Shown here piece by piece: positions 1-10,831 of a stretch of 64,000 bases of DNA (positions within the stretch are counted from its first letter, which is position 1; each line of letters opens with the position of its first letter). The stretch spans positions 1,699,371 through 1,763,370 of the forward strand of contig NZ_FOYW01000001.1 in the NCBI RefSeq assembly GCF_900115285.1, in the 5' to 3' direction. The DNA is from Marinobacter daqiaonensis. Lineage in GTDB: Bacteria > Pseudomonadota > Gammaproteobacteria > Pseudomonadales > Oleiphilaceae. The notes under the pieces are model-generated. The model had not been told where the DNA came from. It worked only from the letters and a program-made list of their open reading frames with translations, and ran no database searches. The position numbers were made by a program, and so were the translations under genes.

Positions 1-75
1 ACCGCATCAGCCGGGATACCCTCCTCGCTGGCAGGCCAGCTCCTACAGGGGTTGTGGAGTTATGGCTAGGAAACA

Positions 76-114
76 TAAAAAAAGGCCGCCTCCGTTGCCG
101 GGGGCGGCCTTTTA
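76..114 (-). terminator. Rho-independent terminator after pnp
   Basis: On the minus strand a GC-rich hairpin (GGCCGCC paired with GGCGGCC, positions 84-90 and 103-109) is followed by a run of seven T residues, about 16 bases past the pnp stop codon. This is the expected end of the rpsO-pnp transcript. Confidence 0.9.
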
Positions 115-129
115 TTCAGGCGCTTGAGA

Positions 130-2250
130 TCAGGCGCCGAAGTCGGTCGGCTGCTCGCCTTCCTTCACTTCTTTCATGGACAGCTTCACGCGGCCACGGT
201 TGTCCACGTCAAGGACCTTCACCAGAACTTCCTGACCCTCGCTCAGCTCGTCGGTGACGTTCTCGATGCGGCGGTCGGAGATCTGGGAGATGTGTACCAG
301 ACCATCCTTACCGGGCAGGATGTTAACGAAGGCACCGAATTCCATGATGCGCTCAACCTTGCCGCGGTAAATGGCACCCACCTCGATCTCGGCGGTGATT
401 TCCTTGACCCGGTTGACTGCCGCCTGGGCCGCCAGCTGGGTATCGGCATAGATCTTGACGTTGCCGTCGTCATCCAGGTCGATGGAGGCACCGGTTTCCT
501 CGCAGATGGAACGGATGGTGGCGCCGCCCTTGCCGATCACGTCACGGATCTTGTCCGGATGGATCTTGATGGTGGTGATGCTCGGTGCACGCTCCGAAAG
601 CTCCTTGCGGGGCTCGGCGATGACCTTGGCCATCTCCTCGAGGATGTGCATACGGGCGTGCTGGGCCTGCTCAAGGGCGATCTCCATGATCTCGTCGGTG
701 ATACCCTGGATCTTGATGTCCATCTGCAGGGCGGTAATGCCCTCGGAAGTACCAGCGACCTTGAAATCCATGTCACCCAGGTGATCTTCATCACCGAGGA
801 TATCGGTCAGAACGGCAAAGTCATCGCCTTCCTTGACCAGACCCATGGCAATACCAGCCACCGGCGCCTTGATGGGAACGCCGGCGTCCATCAGGGCAAG
901 GGACGAACCGCAAACGGACGCCATGGAGCTGGAGCCGTTCGATTCGGTGATCTCGGAGACCGCACGAATGGTGTACGGGAACTCTTCGATGGTCGGCATA
1001 ACCGCGGCAACACCACGCTTCGCCAGGCGACCGTGACCCACTTCACGACGGCCCGGAGTACCAACGCGTCCGGCTTCGCCCACGGAATACGGAGGGAAGT
1101 TGTAGTGGAACAGGAACGGATCCTTGCGCTCTCCCTCGAGTGCGTCGATGATCTGCATGTCACGGGCGGTGCCGAGAGTGGTGGTCACGATGGCCTGGGT
1201 CTCACCACGGGTGAACAGGGCCGAACCGTGAGTGCTGGGCAGCACGCCAACCTCAATGGTGATGGGCCGGACAGTCTTGTTGTCGCGACCGTCGATACGG
1301 GGCTTGCCTTCGAGCACCTGGCGGCGCACAACGTCTTTTTCGACCTTGCCGAAGTACTTCTTCACTTCCTCTTCGGAAGGCTGGCCTTCCTCATCACCCG
1401 CCAGCTTGGCGACGGCCTCAACCTTGATCTCGCCCAGACGACCGTAGCGCTCCATCTTGTCGCGAATGGCATAGGCCTCGGCGATAGCACTGGAGAACCC
1501 GTCCTTGATGGCGTTCAGCAGCTCGGTATTCTCGGCCTCAGGCTGCCAGTCCCAGCGGGGCTTGCCGGTCTGGGCGGCAAATTCCTTGATGGCGGTGATG
1601 GCGACCTGCATTTCCTGGTGAGCGAACAGAACGCCACCCAGCATCTGGTCTTCCGTCAGGCCCTTGGCTTCGGACTCAACCATCAGCACGGCGTCTTCAG
1701 TGCCGGCAACCACCATGTCCAACAGGGAGGTTTCCAGCTCTTCAAACGTCGGGTTCAGGAAATAGCCACGCTCATTGGTGAACGCGACACGGGACGCGCC
1801 AATGGGTCCGTCAAAGGGAATACCTGAAATGGACAGTGCCGCGGAAGCCGCGAGCATTGCCGCCATGTCCGGGTCCTGCTTCTTGCTGGACGACATGACC
1901 GTGAGAATGACCTGAACCTCGTTCATGTACCCCTTCGGGAACAGCGGACGGATCGGACGGTCGATCAGACGGGAGGTAAGGGTTTCCTTTTCGGAGGGCC
2001 GACCCTCACGCTTGAAGAAACCGCCGGGGATCTTGCCCACGGCATAGGTCTTTTCGAAGTAGTTGACGGTCAGCGGGAAAAAAGGCTGGCCGGGCTTGGC
2101 TTCCTTTGCTCCAACCACGGTACCGAGAACGGAAATATCATCAATGGTCACCAGCACGGAGCCCGTGGCCTGACGGGCGATACGACCCGTTTCGAGGGTG
2201 ACGGTCTTGCCGCCGAGTTCAAACGTTTTCTTGGTTGCTTCTGGAATCAC
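130..2250 (-). CDS. pnp: Polyribonucleotide nucleotidyltransferase (PNPase)
   Basis: PNPase degrades RNA 3' to 5' by phosphorolysis and is a core part of the RNA degradosome. The 706-residue product has the usual full length: two RNase PH-like domains separated by an alpha-helical linker, then a KH domain (around residues 553-615, with the GKGG signature) and a C-terminal S1 domain (around 620-690). The GTG start at 2250 is chosen because AGGAG lies five bases upstream. It is the last gene of the nusA-infB-rbfA-truB-rpsO-pnp run, with a strong terminator just after it. A long open frame on the opposite strand is a codon-bias shadow. Confidence 0.98.
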   Translation of the reverse strand: MIPEATKKTFELGGKTVTLETGRIARQATGSVLVTIDDISVLGTVVGAKEAKPGQPFFPLTVNYFEKTYAVGKIPGGFFKREGRPSEKETLTSRLIDRPIRPLFPKGYMNEVQVILTVMSSSKKQDPDMAAMLAASAALSISGIPFDGPIGASRVAFTNERGYFLNPTFEELETSLLDMVVAGTEDAVLMVESEAKGLTEDQMLGGVLFAHQEMQVAITAIKEFAAQTGKPRWDWQPEAENTELLNAIKDGFSSAIAEAYAIRDKMERYGRLGEIKVEAVAKLAGDEEGQPSEEEVKKYFGKVEKDVVRRQVLEGKPRIDGRDNKTVRPITIEVGVLPSTHGSALFTRGETQAIVTTTLGTARDMQIIDALEGERKDPFLFHYNFPPYSVGEAGRVGTPGRREVGHGRLAKRGVAAVMPTIEEFPYTIRAVSEITESNGSSSMASVCGSSLALMDAGVPIKAPVAGIAMGLVKEGDDFAVLTDILGDEDHLGDMDFKVAGTSEGITALQMDIKIQGITDEIMEIALEQAQHARMHILEEMAKVIAEPRKELSERAPSITTIKIHPDKIRDVIGKGGATIRSICEETGASIDLDDDGNVKIYADTQLAAQAAVNRVKEITAEIEVGAIYRGKVERIMEFGAFVNILPGKDGLVHISQISDRRIENVTDELSEGQEVLVKVLDVDNRGRVKLSMKEVKEGEQPTDFGA

Positions 2251-2570
2251 AATTGCTCCTGATTACTCTGGCTATTTTGCTGTTTCTGTACCGGAACCAG
2301 GGCAACGCAACACCAGCCAGTCAACTGCCTGAAAGCGAACAGGCTGTTGCAAAACCCCGGACTCTGGCGAGATCCCCGGGCCTTTCAACAACCTGCTATC
2401 GGCGCTTTCCGTCGCGACAGAGGAACTGCTTCATTGTTACGAATAACCGGTTCGGGTACCGATTCGGGTGAAAAAGGCATACCCCGACGACTGACACCAG
2501 CTAACGCCGGGTTCAGCCGTCGGAATACAGGCCGGCACCAGGGAAGGCAGCCGGCCGGCAGGTCGTCAAA
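2251..2570 (-). promoter_or_regulatory. rpsO-pnp intergenic leader with hairpin
   Basis: This 320-base gap between rpsO and pnp holds no convincing gene. Its clearest structure is a hairpin at 2322-2349 (CAACAGCCTG on the minus strand paired with CAGGCAGTTG, one mismatch, 8-base loop). In enteric bacteria the pnp leader carries an RNase III-cut hairpin through which PNPase represses itself. The position here is equivalent, but the same role is only an inference. I see no clear terminator between rpsO and pnp. Confidence 0.4.
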
Positions 2571-2840
2571 TCAGCGACGCAGACCCAGACGCTTGATGAC
2601 TTCCAGGTAGCGGTCAGCATTCTTCCGCTTCAGGTAATCCAGCAGCTTACGACGCTGGTTAACCATGCGGATCAGACCGCGACGGGAGTGGTGATCCTGC
2701 TTGTTGGCCTTGAAATGGCCCTGCAGCTTGTCGATGTTCGCGCTCAGCAGAGCCACCTGAACCTCGGGGGAACCCGTGTCGCCGTCACCTTGCTGGAAGT
2801 CCTTGACGATCTGTGCTTTTTCCTGGGCTGAAAGTGCCAT
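2571..2840 (-). CDS. rpsO: 30S ribosomal protein S15
   Basis: Primary 16S rRNA-binding protein of the small subunit platform. The 89-residue length and the whole sequence match the family, including the LNIH-type helix region and the conserved GDTGSPEVQ and HHSRRGL motifs. A strong Shine-Dalgarno (GAGGTGAT) precedes the ATG. It sits between truB and pnp as in most gammaproteobacteria, and is probably under its own translational control as in the family generally. Confidence 0.98.
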   Translation of the reverse strand: MALSAQEKAQIVKDFQQGDGDTGSPEVQVALLSANIDKLQGHFKANKQDHHSRRGLIRMVNQRRKLLDYLKRKNADRYLEVIKRLGLRR

Positions 2841-2928
2841 ATATCACCTCGTTAATTGCGATGCCTGTAAAATTGTCCGGCCGAACCGCGCATCTCTGCA
2901 GCCCGGCTAGTCAGCGACGCCCGACGGG

Positions 2929-3855
2929 CTATCGACTGCTTGAAACCAGACGCTGGGGAACCACCCTGGTGATCTCCCCTTCATCCGGCTGTCCTTCACC
3001 GAGGCCGACAAAACGGTTATCACCGTAAAGCCGGACCGGACCGGTCAAAGACTGACCCGATATTCTAACGGGTTGTCCGTTCAATATCGACTGCAAATTG
3101 TGCCCGTCCAGGGTCAGTTCGGGAAACATGGACAGCGCCGCATCCGGCCTGACCAGAAGGCCGTCCAAAGATTCGTCCCGCTCCCGCATGGCCTCCAGTT
3201 CCGATACCGGATGGGCATCGGCCAGGGTGAAGCCCGAGGCCAGCGTGCGCCGCAGGGCAACGACGTGGGCGCCGCATCCCAGGGCTTCACCAATGTCCTC
3301 CACCAGGTTACGAACGTAGGTACCCTTGGTGCACTTGACCGCCAGGTCCAGCTCCCCCGGCCTCACCGCCAGCAGGGTCAGTTCGTAGATGGTCACCGGC
3401 CGTGCCGGCCGCTCCACTTCGATACCCTCACGGGCATACTCATAGAGCGGCCGCCCCTTGTGCTTGAGCGCGGAATACATGGAGGGAACCTGTTCGATCT
3501 GGCCCCGGAAGCGATCCAGCACCGGCTCCAGCACCGCTTCATCCAGCCCCTCCGGTACCGGACGCTCGGACACCACCCCACCTTCGCTGTCAGCGGTTTC
3601 CGTGCGGATGCCAAGACGTGCGGTGGTGATGTAGGCCTTGTCGCTGTCCAGCATCAGCTGGGAGAACTTGGTCGCTTCTCCAAAACACAGGGGCAGCACG
3701 CCGGTGGCAAGCGGGTCGAGCGCGCCGGTATGGCCGGCCTTGGCGGCGCCATAGAGTCGCTTGACCTGCTGCAGAATTCCGTTGGAGGTAACGCCGGCGG
3801 GCTTGTCGATCACCAGGATGCCATTGACGTTCCGGCCCTTTCTCCTGCGACTCAA
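2929..3855 (-). CDS. truB: tRNA pseudouridine(55) synthase
   Basis: Converts U55 in the T-loop of tRNAs to pseudouridine. The 308-residue protein has the TruB N-terminal motif ([15 protein letters not shown]), the catalytic-aspartate motif [12 protein letters not shown] around residues 41-53, and a C-terminal PUA-like segment. The start is a TTG that overlaps the TGA of rbfA, so the two genes are translationally coupled. It is the third gene upstream of pnp in the conserved order. Confidence 0.97.
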   Translation of the reverse strand: MSRRRKGRNVNGILVIDKPAGVTSNGILQQVKRLYGAAKAGHTGALDPLATGVLPLCFGEATKFSQLMLDSDKAYITTARLGIRTETADSEGGVVSERPVPEGLDEAVLEPVLDRFRGQIEQVPSMYSALKHKGRPLYEYAREGIEVERPARPVTIYELTLLAVRPGELDLAVKCTKGTYVRNLVEDIGEALGCGAHVVALRRTLASGFTLADAHPVSELEAMRERDESLDGLLVRPDAALSMFPELTLDGHNLQSILNGQPVRISGQSLTGPVRLYGDNRFVGLGEGQPDEGEITRVVPQRLVSSSR

Positions 3856-4268
3856 GCCTTGGGCTCCCCGTCGTCGCTGTCGTCCTGACGAACCACTGGC
3901 TCCTTGCCCACGGCCTTGTTGATCAGGCTGTCAATGTGACGGCTCTGGCCCTGAAGGGTGTCAAAATGGAAACGGAGCTGCGGAATCACCCGCAGCTTCA
4001 TGGCACGGCCAAGCTGCCCCCGGAGAAACCCGGAGGCATTGCGAAGAACCTTGAGGGACTCCTGAACTTCCGGAGAATCCTCGGACAGCTCCTCGGTGCT
4101 CAGCATCGATACATAGATATCGGCATAGCCGAGATCCTTGCTGACCCGGACCGCATTGATGGTGACCATGCCAAGGCGGGGGTCTTTTATCTCCCGCATG
4201 ATCAGCTGGGACAACTCCCGCTGAATCTGGTCACCGATACGATCAAGACGACTGAACTCTCTCGGCAT
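3852..4268 (-). CDS. rbfA: 30S ribosome-binding factor A
   Basis: Late 30S maturation factor that binds near the 5' end of 16S rRNA. The 138-residue protein carries the KH-like fold signature: an N-terminal basic stretch ([18 protein letters not shown]) and the central KDPRLG motif. It overlaps infB upstream by one base and truB downstream by four bases, which indicates tight coupling. Length is normal for the family. Confidence 0.97.
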   Translation of the reverse strand: MPREFSRLDRIGDQIQRELSQLIMREIKDPRLGMVTINAVRVSKDLGYADIYVSMLSTEELSEDSPEVQESLKVLRNASGFLRGQLGRAMKLRVIPQLRFHFDTLQGQSRHIDSLINKAVGKEPVVRQDDSDDGEPKA

Positions 4269-6853
4269 TATGAACCTGTGGATTCCAGCTTGCGTTCAAC
4301 GCGAACCCGATCAAATACCTCGATCTGGTCGCCCACCTTCACGTCGTAGCCCTTGACGCCGATACCGCATTCCATACCGTTGCGAACTTCCGCCACGTCA
4401 TCCTTGTAGCGACGGAGGGACTCCAGCTCGCCTTCAAAGATCACCACGTTGTCACGCAGTACCCGAATGGGCTTGTTCCGGTGCACGGTGCCTTCCACCA
4501 CCATACATCCAGCCACCTGGCCGAACTTGGGCGAACGGAACACGTCCCGCACCTCGGCGATACCGACAATGTCTTCCCGGAACTCCGGTGCCAGCATGCC
4601 GGTAAGGGCCGCCTTCACGTCGTCGATCAGGTTGTAGATGATGCTGTAGTAGCGCAGGTCAACACCTTCCTGCTCCACCAGTCGCTTGGCAGCGTTATCG
4701 GCCCGGACGTTGAAGCCGAACACGACCGCATTGGAGGCGACCGCCAGACTGATATCAGTCTCCGCGATACCGCCAACACCGGAGGAGATGATCCTCACCT
4801 GGACTTCCTCGTTGCCAAGGTCTTCCAGGGCCTTGGTAATGGCTTCCAGTGAACCCCGCACGTCGGTCTTGAGGACCACGTTGAGGGTGCTCACCTCGTC
4901 CTTGCCCATGTTCTCGAACAGGTTCTCCAGCTTGGCCGCCTGCTGACGCTGCAGCCGCTGCTCCCGTTCGCGGGTCTGGCGGAACTCCGCCAGTTCCTTG
5001 GCCTTGCGCTCATCGGCGACGGCGAAGAACTCATCGCCGGCGTCCGGGGTACCGTTCAGGCCCAGGATCTCCACGGGGATGGACGGACCAGCCTCCTTCA
5101 CCTGCTTGCCGGCCTCGTCCGTCATGGCGCGAACCTTGCCAAACCAGGCGCCGGCCACAACCATGTCACCCTGGCGCAGGGTGCCGTTCTGGACCAGCAC
5201 GGTCGCCACGGAACCACGACCACGCTCCAGGGAGGACTCCACCACGACGCCTTTCGCCGGCGCATCCTTGACCGCTTCCAGCTCCAGGATTTCCGCCTGC
5301 AGCAGCAGCGCTTCCAGCAGGTCGTCAATGCCATCGCCGGTATGGGCGGAAACCGGGACGAACTGGACGTCACCGCCCCAGTCTTCCGGAATCACCTGCA
5401 TGCCGGCCAGCTCGTTCTTGATCCGGTCCGGATCGGCCTCTTCCTTATCCATCTTGTTGATGGCAACAACCAGCGGCACGCCGGCGGAGCGGGCATGATC
5501 CACCGCTTCCTTGGTCTGGGGCATGACGCCGTCGTCGGCGGCCACAACCAGGATGACGATGTCGGTGCACTGGGCGCCGCGGGCACGCATGGCGGTGAAC
5601 GCCGCGTGGCCGGGGGTGTCCAGGAACGACACCATGCCGTGATCGGTTTCCACATGGTAGGCACCGATGTGCTGGGTAATACCCCCGGACTCGCCGGAAG
5701 CAACCTTGGTGCGACGGATATAGTCCAGCAGCGAGGTCTTGCCGTGGTCAACATGACCCATGACACTCACCACTGGCGCCCGACGGGTCTTTTCACCCTC
5801 GCTGCCGGCGGCGAGCTCGCTGATCACCTCTTCCTCAAAGGCGTCGTCACTGACGGCCCTGGGCTTGTGGCCCAGTTCTTCAGTGACCAGAACAGCGGTT
5901 TCCTGATCCAGCGCCTGGTTAATGGTAGCCATCACGCCCATACCCATAAGGGTCTTGATCACATCAGCGGACTTGACCGCCATGCGCTGGGCGAGATCAC
6001 CAACGGTAATCGTTTCCGGAATCTCAACTTCTCTGACCATTGGTTTGGTTGGCTTTTCAAAGCCATGCCTTTTCTCTTTGGGTTTCTTTTTGGCCCGCAA
6101 CGGCTTGCGCAGGGTGGTATCTTCCTCGTCCTCGGAAATCACGATGGGTTCTTCCACCGGACGAGTCCTCGGGCCACGATGTCCGGCCGACTTTTTCTTC
6201 GGCTTGACCTCTTCCGCGTCGTCGCTGCGCTCGCGAACTTTTTCCTTTTTCTTCTTGGCCTTGCGCTCCTTGTCCTTCGCAGTCTCCGGATCCGGCGGCG
6301 GCATCGGCATGTCTTCTTCCGCGGCCTCCTCAACCTTGGCCGGCTTCTCCTTCTTCTCCGCCGGCGCGGGCGCTTCGGTCTCAGCAGGCTTCTCTTCCGC
6401 TACCGGCTCACTGGCCTCGACGCCACTGTCGGGCGCTGCCGCTTCCGGGGTCTCGACCAGCGTTTCAGGTGTCGGCGCCTCGGGAGCTTTTTCCAGCTCG
6501 ACCGCCGGCTCCGGAGAAGGCGGTGCCTCAGGCTCCGGCTCGGGCTGCAGTTCGGCCCGCTTCACATACGTGCGGCGCTTGCGGACTTCCACGTTGACGG
6601 TCTTGCCGCCACGGGCGCCACCACCGGTCTTGAGGGTGGTGGTCGTCTTGCGCTTGAGGGTAATCTTCCGCGGCTCGGCGGCGGCCTCACCGTGGTTCTT
6701 GCGTAGATAGGTGAGCAACTGCTGCTTCTCATCGCTGGTCACGGAATCATTCTCGGAGCGGGCCTTGAGGCCGGCTTCCACGATCTGACGCAGCAAACGA
6801 TCCACGGGAGCGCCTACATCTTCGGCCAGTTGTTTAACGGTTACTTCTGCCAT
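4268..6853 (-). CDS. infB: Translation initiation factor IF-2
   Basis: GTPase that places initiator tRNA on the 30S subunit and drives subunit joining. The 861 residues comprise an N-terminal IF2_N domain, a long low-complexity acidic/basic linker rich in P, E, A and K (about 85-270), a second IF2_N element, and the G domain with [17 protein letters not shown] and NKMD motifs. Domains II-IV follow. Good Shine-Dalgarno (GGAGGA) before the ATG. Its 3' end overlaps rbfA by one base. The linker is the usual variable part of the family. Confidence 0.98.
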   Translation of the reverse strand: MAEVTVKQLAEDVGAPVDRLLRQIVEAGLKARSENDSVTSDEKQQLLTYLRKNHGEAAAEPRKITLKRKTTTTLKTGGGARGGKTVNVEVRKRRTYVKRAELQPEPEPEAPPSPEPAVELEKAPEAPTPETLVETPEAAAPDSGVEASEPVAEEKPAETEAPAPAEKKEKPAKVEEAAEEDMPMPPPDPETAKDKERKAKKKKEKVRERSDDAEEVKPKKKSAGHRGPRTRPVEEPIVISEDEEDTTLRKPLRAKKKPKEKRHGFEKPTKPMVREVEIPETITVGDLAQRMAVKSADVIKTLMGMGVMATINQALDQETAVLVTEELGHKPRAVSDDAFEEEVISELAAGSEGEKTRRAPVVSVMGHVDHGKTSLLDYIRRTKVASGESGGITQHIGAYHVETDHGMVSFLDTPGHAAFTAMRARGAQCTDIVILVVAADDGVMPQTKEAVDHARSAGVPLVVAINKMDKEEADPDRIKNELAGMQVIPEDWGGDVQFVPVSAHTGDGIDDLLEALLLQAEILELEAVKDAPAKGVVVESSLERGRGSVATVLVQNGTLRQGDMVVAGAWFGKVRAMTDEAGKQVKEAGPSIPVEILGLNGTPDAGDEFFAVADERKAKELAEFRQTREREQRLQRQQAAKLENLFENMGKDEVSTLNVVLKTDVRGSLEAITKALEDLGNEEVQVRIISSGVGGIAETDISLAVASNAVVFGFNVRADNAAKRLVEQEGVDLRYYSIIYNLIDDVKAALTGMLAPEFREDIVGIAEVRDVFRSPKFGQVAGCMVVEGTVHRNKPIRVLRDNVVIFEGELESLRRYKDDVAEVRNGMECGIGVKGYDVKVGDQIEVFDRVRVERKLESTGS

Positions 6854-6870
6854 ACTGGTCCTCCTCCCGA

Positions 6871-8364
6871 TTAAGCCTGGTCTTCAAACCAGGGGGCACG
6901 CGCCGTCATGATCAACTGACCAGCACGCTCTTCGTCCATACCTTCAATTTCAAGCAGGTCGTCCACCGACTGCTCAGCCAGATCTTCCATAGTGCGAACA
7001 CCCATACCGGCCAGCTTGAATGCCAGAGGCCGGTCCATTCCGTCCATCGTCAGCAGGTCTTCCTGGGGCTCGTTGCCCTCAAGGGCCTCTTCACTGGCCA
7101 GGGCCTTATTGAGCAGGACGTCCTTGGCGCGGCGGCGCAGTTCGGTCACGGTCTCTTCGTCGAGCCCCTCAATGGACAGCATTTCCTCCATGGGGACGTA
7201 GGCCACTTCCTCAAGGGAGGTAAAGCCCTCCTCAATGAGAATACCGGCGAACTCGTCATCAACGTCGAGGTTTTCCATGAAATGATTGAGCAGGCGGTTG
7301 TACTCCTGCTCCTGCCGCTCTCCGGCCTCTTCCTCGGTCATCACATTCAGGGTCCAGCCGGTGAGCTCACTGGCCAGACGGACGTTCTGACCGTTCCGGC
7401 CAATGGCCTGGGCCAGATTGTCCTCGGCGACCGCCACCTCCATGGTGTGACTGTCTTCGTCCATGACGATGGACGCCACTTCCGCCGGGGCCATCGCGTT
7501 GATCACCAGTTGCGCAGGGTTGTCATCCCAGAGCACGATATCCACACGCTCGCCGGCCAGTTCGTTGGAGACAGCCTGGACCCGCGATCCGCGCATGCCC
7601 ACACAGGCACCCACCGGATCGATACGGCGATCGTTGGTTTTAACCGCGATCTTGGCGCGGGAACCCGGATCCCTTGCAGCGCCGCGGATCTCGATAAGAT
7701 CCTCTGCGATTTCCGGCACCTCGATGCGGAACAGTTCAATCAGCATCTGCGGATCGGTACGGCTCAGCATCAGCTGCGGTCCGCGGTGATCGGTACGGAT
7801 GTCCTGCAGCAGCGAACGAACCCGGTCACCCATGCGGAAGGTTTCCCGCGGGATCAGCTGATCACGGGGCAACAGGGCCTCGGCATTGCTGCCAAGATCA
7901 ATAATGACGTTATCCCGGGTCACTTTCTTGACGGTACCCGAGATCAGCTCGCCGATCCGGTCGCGATAGCTGTCCACGATCCGCATACGCTCGGCTTCGC
8001 GAACCTTCTGGAAAATGATCTGCTTCGCCGCCTGGGCGCCGATACGACCAAAACTTTCGGACTCGATCTTTTCTTCGTGGATATCACCAGGCCTGAGGTC
8101 GGGGTCGATTTCCTCCGCCTCCTGCATCGTCAGCTCGGTACCCAGCGCCGGAACCGCATCGTTGTCGACGACCAGCCAGCGGCGGAAGGTTTCGTATTCA
8201 CCGGTGCGCCGGTCGATGGAGACGCGGATGTCTGCCTCCTCGTCTTCGAAGCGCTTCTTGGCGGCCGTTGCCAGTGCCAGCTCGATGGCTTCGAAAATAA
8301 CGTCCTTCTCAACGCCCTTTTCGTTGGAGACGGCCTCAACCACCATCAGGATTTCTTTACTCAT
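6871..8364 (-). CDS. nusA: Transcription termination/antitermination factor NusA
   Basis: RNA polymerase elongation factor that modulates pausing, termination and antitermination. The 497-residue protein shows the full gammaproteobacterial layout: N-terminal RNAP-binding domain, S1 domain (about 132-200), two KH domains (with [11 protein letters not shown] and [13 protein letters not shown]), and two C-terminal acidic helix-hairpin-helix repeats. It lies 17 bases upstream of infB and 47 bases downstream of rimP. In enterics NusA represses this operon by promoting termination in the rimP leader; see the leader structure at 8942-9071. Confidence 0.98.
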   Translation of the reverse strand: MSKEILMVVEAVSNEKGVEKDVIFEAIELALATAAKKRFEDEEADIRVSIDRRTGEYETFRRWLVVDNDAVPALGTELTMQEAEEIDPDLRPGDIHEEKIESESFGRIGAQAAKQIIFQKVREAERMRIVDSYRDRIGELISGTVKKVTRDNVIIDLGSNAEALLPRDQLIPRETFRMGDRVRSLLQDIRTDHRGPQLMLSRTDPQMLIELFRIEVPEIAEDLIEIRGAARDPGSRAKIAVKTNDRRIDPVGACVGMRGSRVQAVSNELAGERVDIVLWDDNPAQLVINAMAPAEVASIVMDEDSHTMEVAVAEDNLAQAIGRNGQNVRLASELTGWTLNVMTEEEAGERQEQEYNRLLNHFMENLDVDDEFAGILIEEGFTSLEEVAYVPMEEMLSIEGLDEETVTELRRRAKDVLLNKALASEEALEGNEPQEDLLTMDGMDRPLAFKLAGMGVRTMEDLAEQSVDDLLEIEGMDEERAGQLIMTARAPWFEDQA

Positions 8365-8411
8365 TGAAATGCCCTGCCCTCAATAATTCTAAGACTTGCA
8401 GTCATCCGGCC

Positions 8412-8873
8412 TTACTCGAAAACCGGCACAATGTTGGCTTTATCGATACTCTCGAACGGCAGCAGGTACTCGTGATCATCAACAATCACCACCACATCGC
8501 CGTCTTCGGTGCCCTTTAACAGCCCCTGGAACTTGCGCCGCCCTTCAAACGCCATCCGTAAACGGATACTGACCTGGTGGCCGGCGAACGCATCGAACTG
8601 TTCCAGCCCGAAAAGCGGCCGGTCCATCCCCGGAGAGGACACCTCCAGGGTGTATTCGCTCTGGATGGGGTCTTCCACATCCATCACGCCACTGACCTGA
8701 CGGCTTACCTTTTCACAATCCTCGATTCGGATGCCGTTTTCCTCATCGTCAATAAACAGTCGCAGTAACGAGTGATGGCCCTGGGAGCGGAATTCAATGC
8801 CCCAGTACTCGTAACCCAACCCTTCAACGACCGGGCGGAGGATTTCCTCCAGTTTTTTCAGCTTCGCAGACAA
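8412..8873 (-). CDS. rimP: Ribosome maturation factor RimP
   Basis: Assists assembly of the 30S subunit. The protein begins [21 protein letters not shown] after the start and has the two-domain RimP layout, with GIEFRSQGH and the [10 protein letters not shown] motif in the centre. I place the start at the TTG at 8873 (153 residues), because it has GGGAG 11 bases upstream and matches the usual RimP N-terminus. A longer in-frame reading opens at 8918 but adds 15 unconserved residues. First gene of the rimP-nusA-infB operon. Confidence 0.93.
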   Translation of the reverse strand: MSAKLKKLEEILRPVVEGLGYEYWGIEFRSQGHHSLLRLFIDDEENGIRIEDCEKVSRQVSGVMDVEDPIQSEYTLEVSSPGMDRPLFGLEQFDAFAGHQVSIRLRMAFEGRRKFQGLLKGTEDGDVVVIVDDHEYLLPFESIDKANIVPVFE

Positions 8874-8941
8874 GTCTGTCGTGACTCCCGTAACAATCCG
8901 CCGACCAGGGACGGTCAATCAGAATTTCAAATGACAAAAAC

Positions 8942-9071
8942 AAAAAAAGGGCTGTCTGGCAGCCCTTTTCATGCACCAGGGCCCCTTACGCCAGGCCCCT
9001 TAATCAAAAAGCCCCTACTGCTCAGACAGCCCGGACTCCGCTTGCTCCGGAACTACCTGCCTGTGGGGCTT
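8942..9071 (-). promoter_or_regulatory. Attenuator-like leader of the rimP-nusA-infB operon
   Basis: Read on the minus strand, a hairpin with stem GGGCTG/CAGCCC (8949-8965) is followed by seven T residues: an intrinsic terminator about 70 bases before the rimP start. An upstream ten-base segment, GGGCTGTCTG on the minus strand (9023-9032), is perfectly complementary to CAGACAGCCC (8949-8958), which contains the terminator 3' arm, so the two pairings exclude each other. A further complementary pair (9065-9071 with 9009-9015) flanks the upstream arm. The sequence shows the pairing; regulation is inferred. Confidence 0.6.
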
Positions 9072-9218
9072 CTTGTTGCAAGTAATCGCAGAAGAAGATA
9101 ACGACTTCTGCCGACAGACACCTGGCCTGTCACCGTGGCCCGCCGAAACATGCCGGAGGAACCACCTTAATAATCGCCGGAGTATAAGGATACCGGCAAT
9201 CGTGGTCAAGGACTGACC

Positions 9219-9257
9219 AAAAAAAACGGCTTGGGTAACTCGACTCCAAGCCGTTTT
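9219..9257 (-). terminator. Terminator after tRNA-Leu
   Basis: An AAAACGGCTTGG / CCAAGCCGTTTT hairpin with T-runs on both sides lies just past the 3' end of the tRNA gene on the minus strand. It would end the secG-tRNA-Leu transcript and separate it from the rimP operon. Confidence 0.85.
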
Positions 9258-9263
9258 TGAATA

Positions 9264-9348
9264 TGGTGCCGAAGGCCGGACTCGAACCGGCACGGCTTAC
9301 GCCACTACCCCCTCAAGATAGCGTGTCTACCAGTTCCACCACTTCGGC
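9264..9348 (-). tRNA. leuU: tRNA-Leu (anticodon GAG)
   Basis: The minus strand folds into an 85-base class II tRNA. It has a GCCGAAG/CTTCGGC acceptor stem, a D-arm with GGTGGAACTGGTAGACAC, the anticodon loop CTTGAGG, a long variable arm as in leucine tRNAs, T-loop GTTCGAGTC, and an encoded CCA. The anticodon is GAG (complement at 9312-9314). It lies directly downstream of secG, the same place as leuU in E. coli. The initiator tRNA that follows it there (metY) is absent here. Confidence 0.96.
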
Positions 9349-9355
9349 AAAAACC

Positions 9356-9733
9356 TCACTCAAGCTCGGGAATGGCATCGCCATTTCCGCTCTCTTCTCC
9401 GCTGACGCTCGCGCCATCTTCAGCCTGCTCCGCCGGTGCGGCCGACCTTTCCTGAACAACAGGAATGCCCGCCTCTCCAGCAACTTCCGCACGCTGCTTG
9501 GCAAAAATAGCCAGCGAAAAACTCGTAATAAAGAACACCAGGGCCAGAAAGCTGGTCACACGGGTAAGGAAACTGCCACTACCCTGACTACCAAACACAG
9601 TCTGGGACGCACCACCGCCACCGAAGGCCGCGCCGGCATCAGCACCCTTGCCCTGCTGGATCAGAACCAGACCCACCAGTGCCACGGCGATAACGACGTG
9701 TACGACAACAACCAGCGTTTCCATCCAGTCCAT
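9356..9733 (-). CDS. secG: Preprotein translocase subunit SecG
   Basis: Small inner-membrane subunit of the SecYEG channel. It has two transmembrane helices separated by the conserved LIQQGKGADAGAAFGGG cytoplasmic loop, then a variable acidic C-terminal tail. I choose the ATG at 9733 (125 residues), which has AGAGAG just upstream; a TTG at 9748 gives five extra residues. It is followed seven bases later by tRNA-Leu and preceded by tpiA, the classic tpiA-secG-leuU arrangement. Confidence 0.95.
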   Translation of the reverse strand: MDWMETLVVVVHVVIAVALVGLVLIQQGKGADAGAAFGGGGASQTVFGSQGSGSFLTRVTSFLALVFFITSFSLAIFAKQRAEVAGEAGIPVVQERSAAPAEQAEDGASVSGEESGNGDAIPELE

Positions 9734-9798
9734 AATTGCTCTCTGCAACCTTTCACAGCTGTTACACAGCCGCGACTCTCAAATGATTTCACCAGGTC

Positions 9799-10554
9799 TT
9801 ACGAACCGACCGCCTGACAAATCGCGATAAAATCCTCTGCCTGCAATGACGCGCCACCGATCAGGCCGCCATCGATATCGGGCTCGGCAAATAGCGCGCC
9901 CGCATTATCCGGCTTTACACTGCCCCCGTAAAGTAGGGACATCTCATTAGCCGCAAAACCCATCTGACTCAGCTTTTCGCGGATCGCCTGATGCATTGCC
10001 TGGGCATCCTCCGCGGTAGCGGTCTTGCCGGTACCGATAGCCCAGACGGGCTCGTAAGCAACAACCACTTTTTCGCCGCGTCCCGGATCGACGCCAGCCA
10101 GCGCCCGCTCGACCTGGCGACAGACAACTGCCTTCGCCTCACCGAACTCACGCTGCCTGAGGGTCTCTCCCACACAGAGCATGACATCAAGCCCGCTTTC
10201 CAGGGCCCGGCTCACCTTTTCAGCGACCATCGTATCGGTTTCGCCGAAAAGCTCGCGCCGCTCCGAGTGCCCTACGAGGGCAAAGGTGCAACCCAGATCA
10301 GCCGCCATATCCGCGGACACTTCACCGGTATAGGCACCTGCCTGCCATCGGGCAACATTCTGGGCGCCAACCGCTACCTGAGATCCCTGAAGCAGCCCCT
10401 TGACGGCGCCAACATAAAGGGAAGGCGGCATGATAACAACCTCAACAGCATTATCAAGTGAGGCCGCCATCTCCCGAACCCGGGGCACCAGACTCTGAAC
10501 GAGCTCCGAAGAGCCATTCAACTTCCAGTTAGCTGCAACAATCTGTCTGCGCAT
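9799..10554 (-). CDS. tpiA: Triosephosphate isomerase
   Basis: Interconverts dihydroxyacetone phosphate and glyceraldehyde 3-phosphate in glycolysis and gluconeogenesis. TIM-barrel protein of about 251 residues with the N-terminal AANWKLNG motif (catalytic Lys), VGHSERR (catalytic His) and the active-site AYEPVWAIGTG (catalytic Glu). The C-terminal phosphate-binding GGSV and GGAS motifs are present. The ATG at 10554 is preferred over an upstream in-frame start because it gives the normal family N-terminus. It lies between glmM and secG on the minus strand. Confidence 0.97.
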   Translation of the reverse strand: MRRQIVAANWKLNGSSELVQSLVPRVREMAASLDNAVEVVIMPPSLYVGAVKGLLQGSQVAVGAQNVARWQAGAYTGEVSADMAADLGCTFALVGHSERRELFGETDTMVAEKVSRALESGLDVMLCVGETLRQREFGEAKAVVCRQVERALAGVDPGRGEKVVVAYEPVWAIGTGKTATAEDAQAMHQAIREKLSQMGFAANEMSLLYGGSVKPDNAGALFAEPDIDGGLIGGASLQAEDFIAICQAVGS

Positions 10555-10643
10555 GGCGTTCCGCTGTCCAGGTACCGGCATCGAGGGCCATCCAGAAACG
10601 AGGGCGCACTATACAGTACCGAAAATCACTGCACAAGAGTTTG

Positions 10644-10820
10644 TTAGCCACGGAATCCACGGAAGGACACGGAAAAAACAGATAAGAAAAAGACAAAAGA
10701 TCTGCCATGGATGGCATGGACTTATACGGACAAAAACCAAAAGATCTTTTCAGGTGTTTAATCTTTTCGTCCGTCGCGCTTTATCTTTTTCCGTGTCCTT
10801 CCGTGGTTTCCGTGGCCAAC
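10644..10820. repeat. MITE-like palindromic repeat, copy 1 (tpiA-glmM)
   Basis: The gap between tpiA and glmM is filled by an element of about 177 bases with near-perfect 35-base inverted ends. They contain the phased motif CCACGGAA-CCACGGAA-GACACGGAAAAA and differ at two positions. The interior is short and AT-rich with no coding capacity. Related copies occur at 12222-12453 and 16582-16738 in this window. It could fold into a very long hairpin if transcribed. Confidence 0.85.
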
Positions 10821-10831
10821 ATCTTTCTTCC

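Noticed and set aside
124..1827. 567-codon open frame opposite pnp, and similar long frames opposite infB, nusA, glmM, ftsH, prsT and the glycosyltransferase genes
   Set aside because: These are codon-bias shadows of GC-rich genes: low-complexity His/Gly/Asp/Leu composition, no ribosome-binding sites, and a well-supported conserved gene on the other strand.
9015..9293. Open frame beginning MPVRVRPSAP on the minus strand
   Set aside because: This is the well-known false protein produced by translating the 3' part of a tRNA gene; it starts inside tRNA-Leu.
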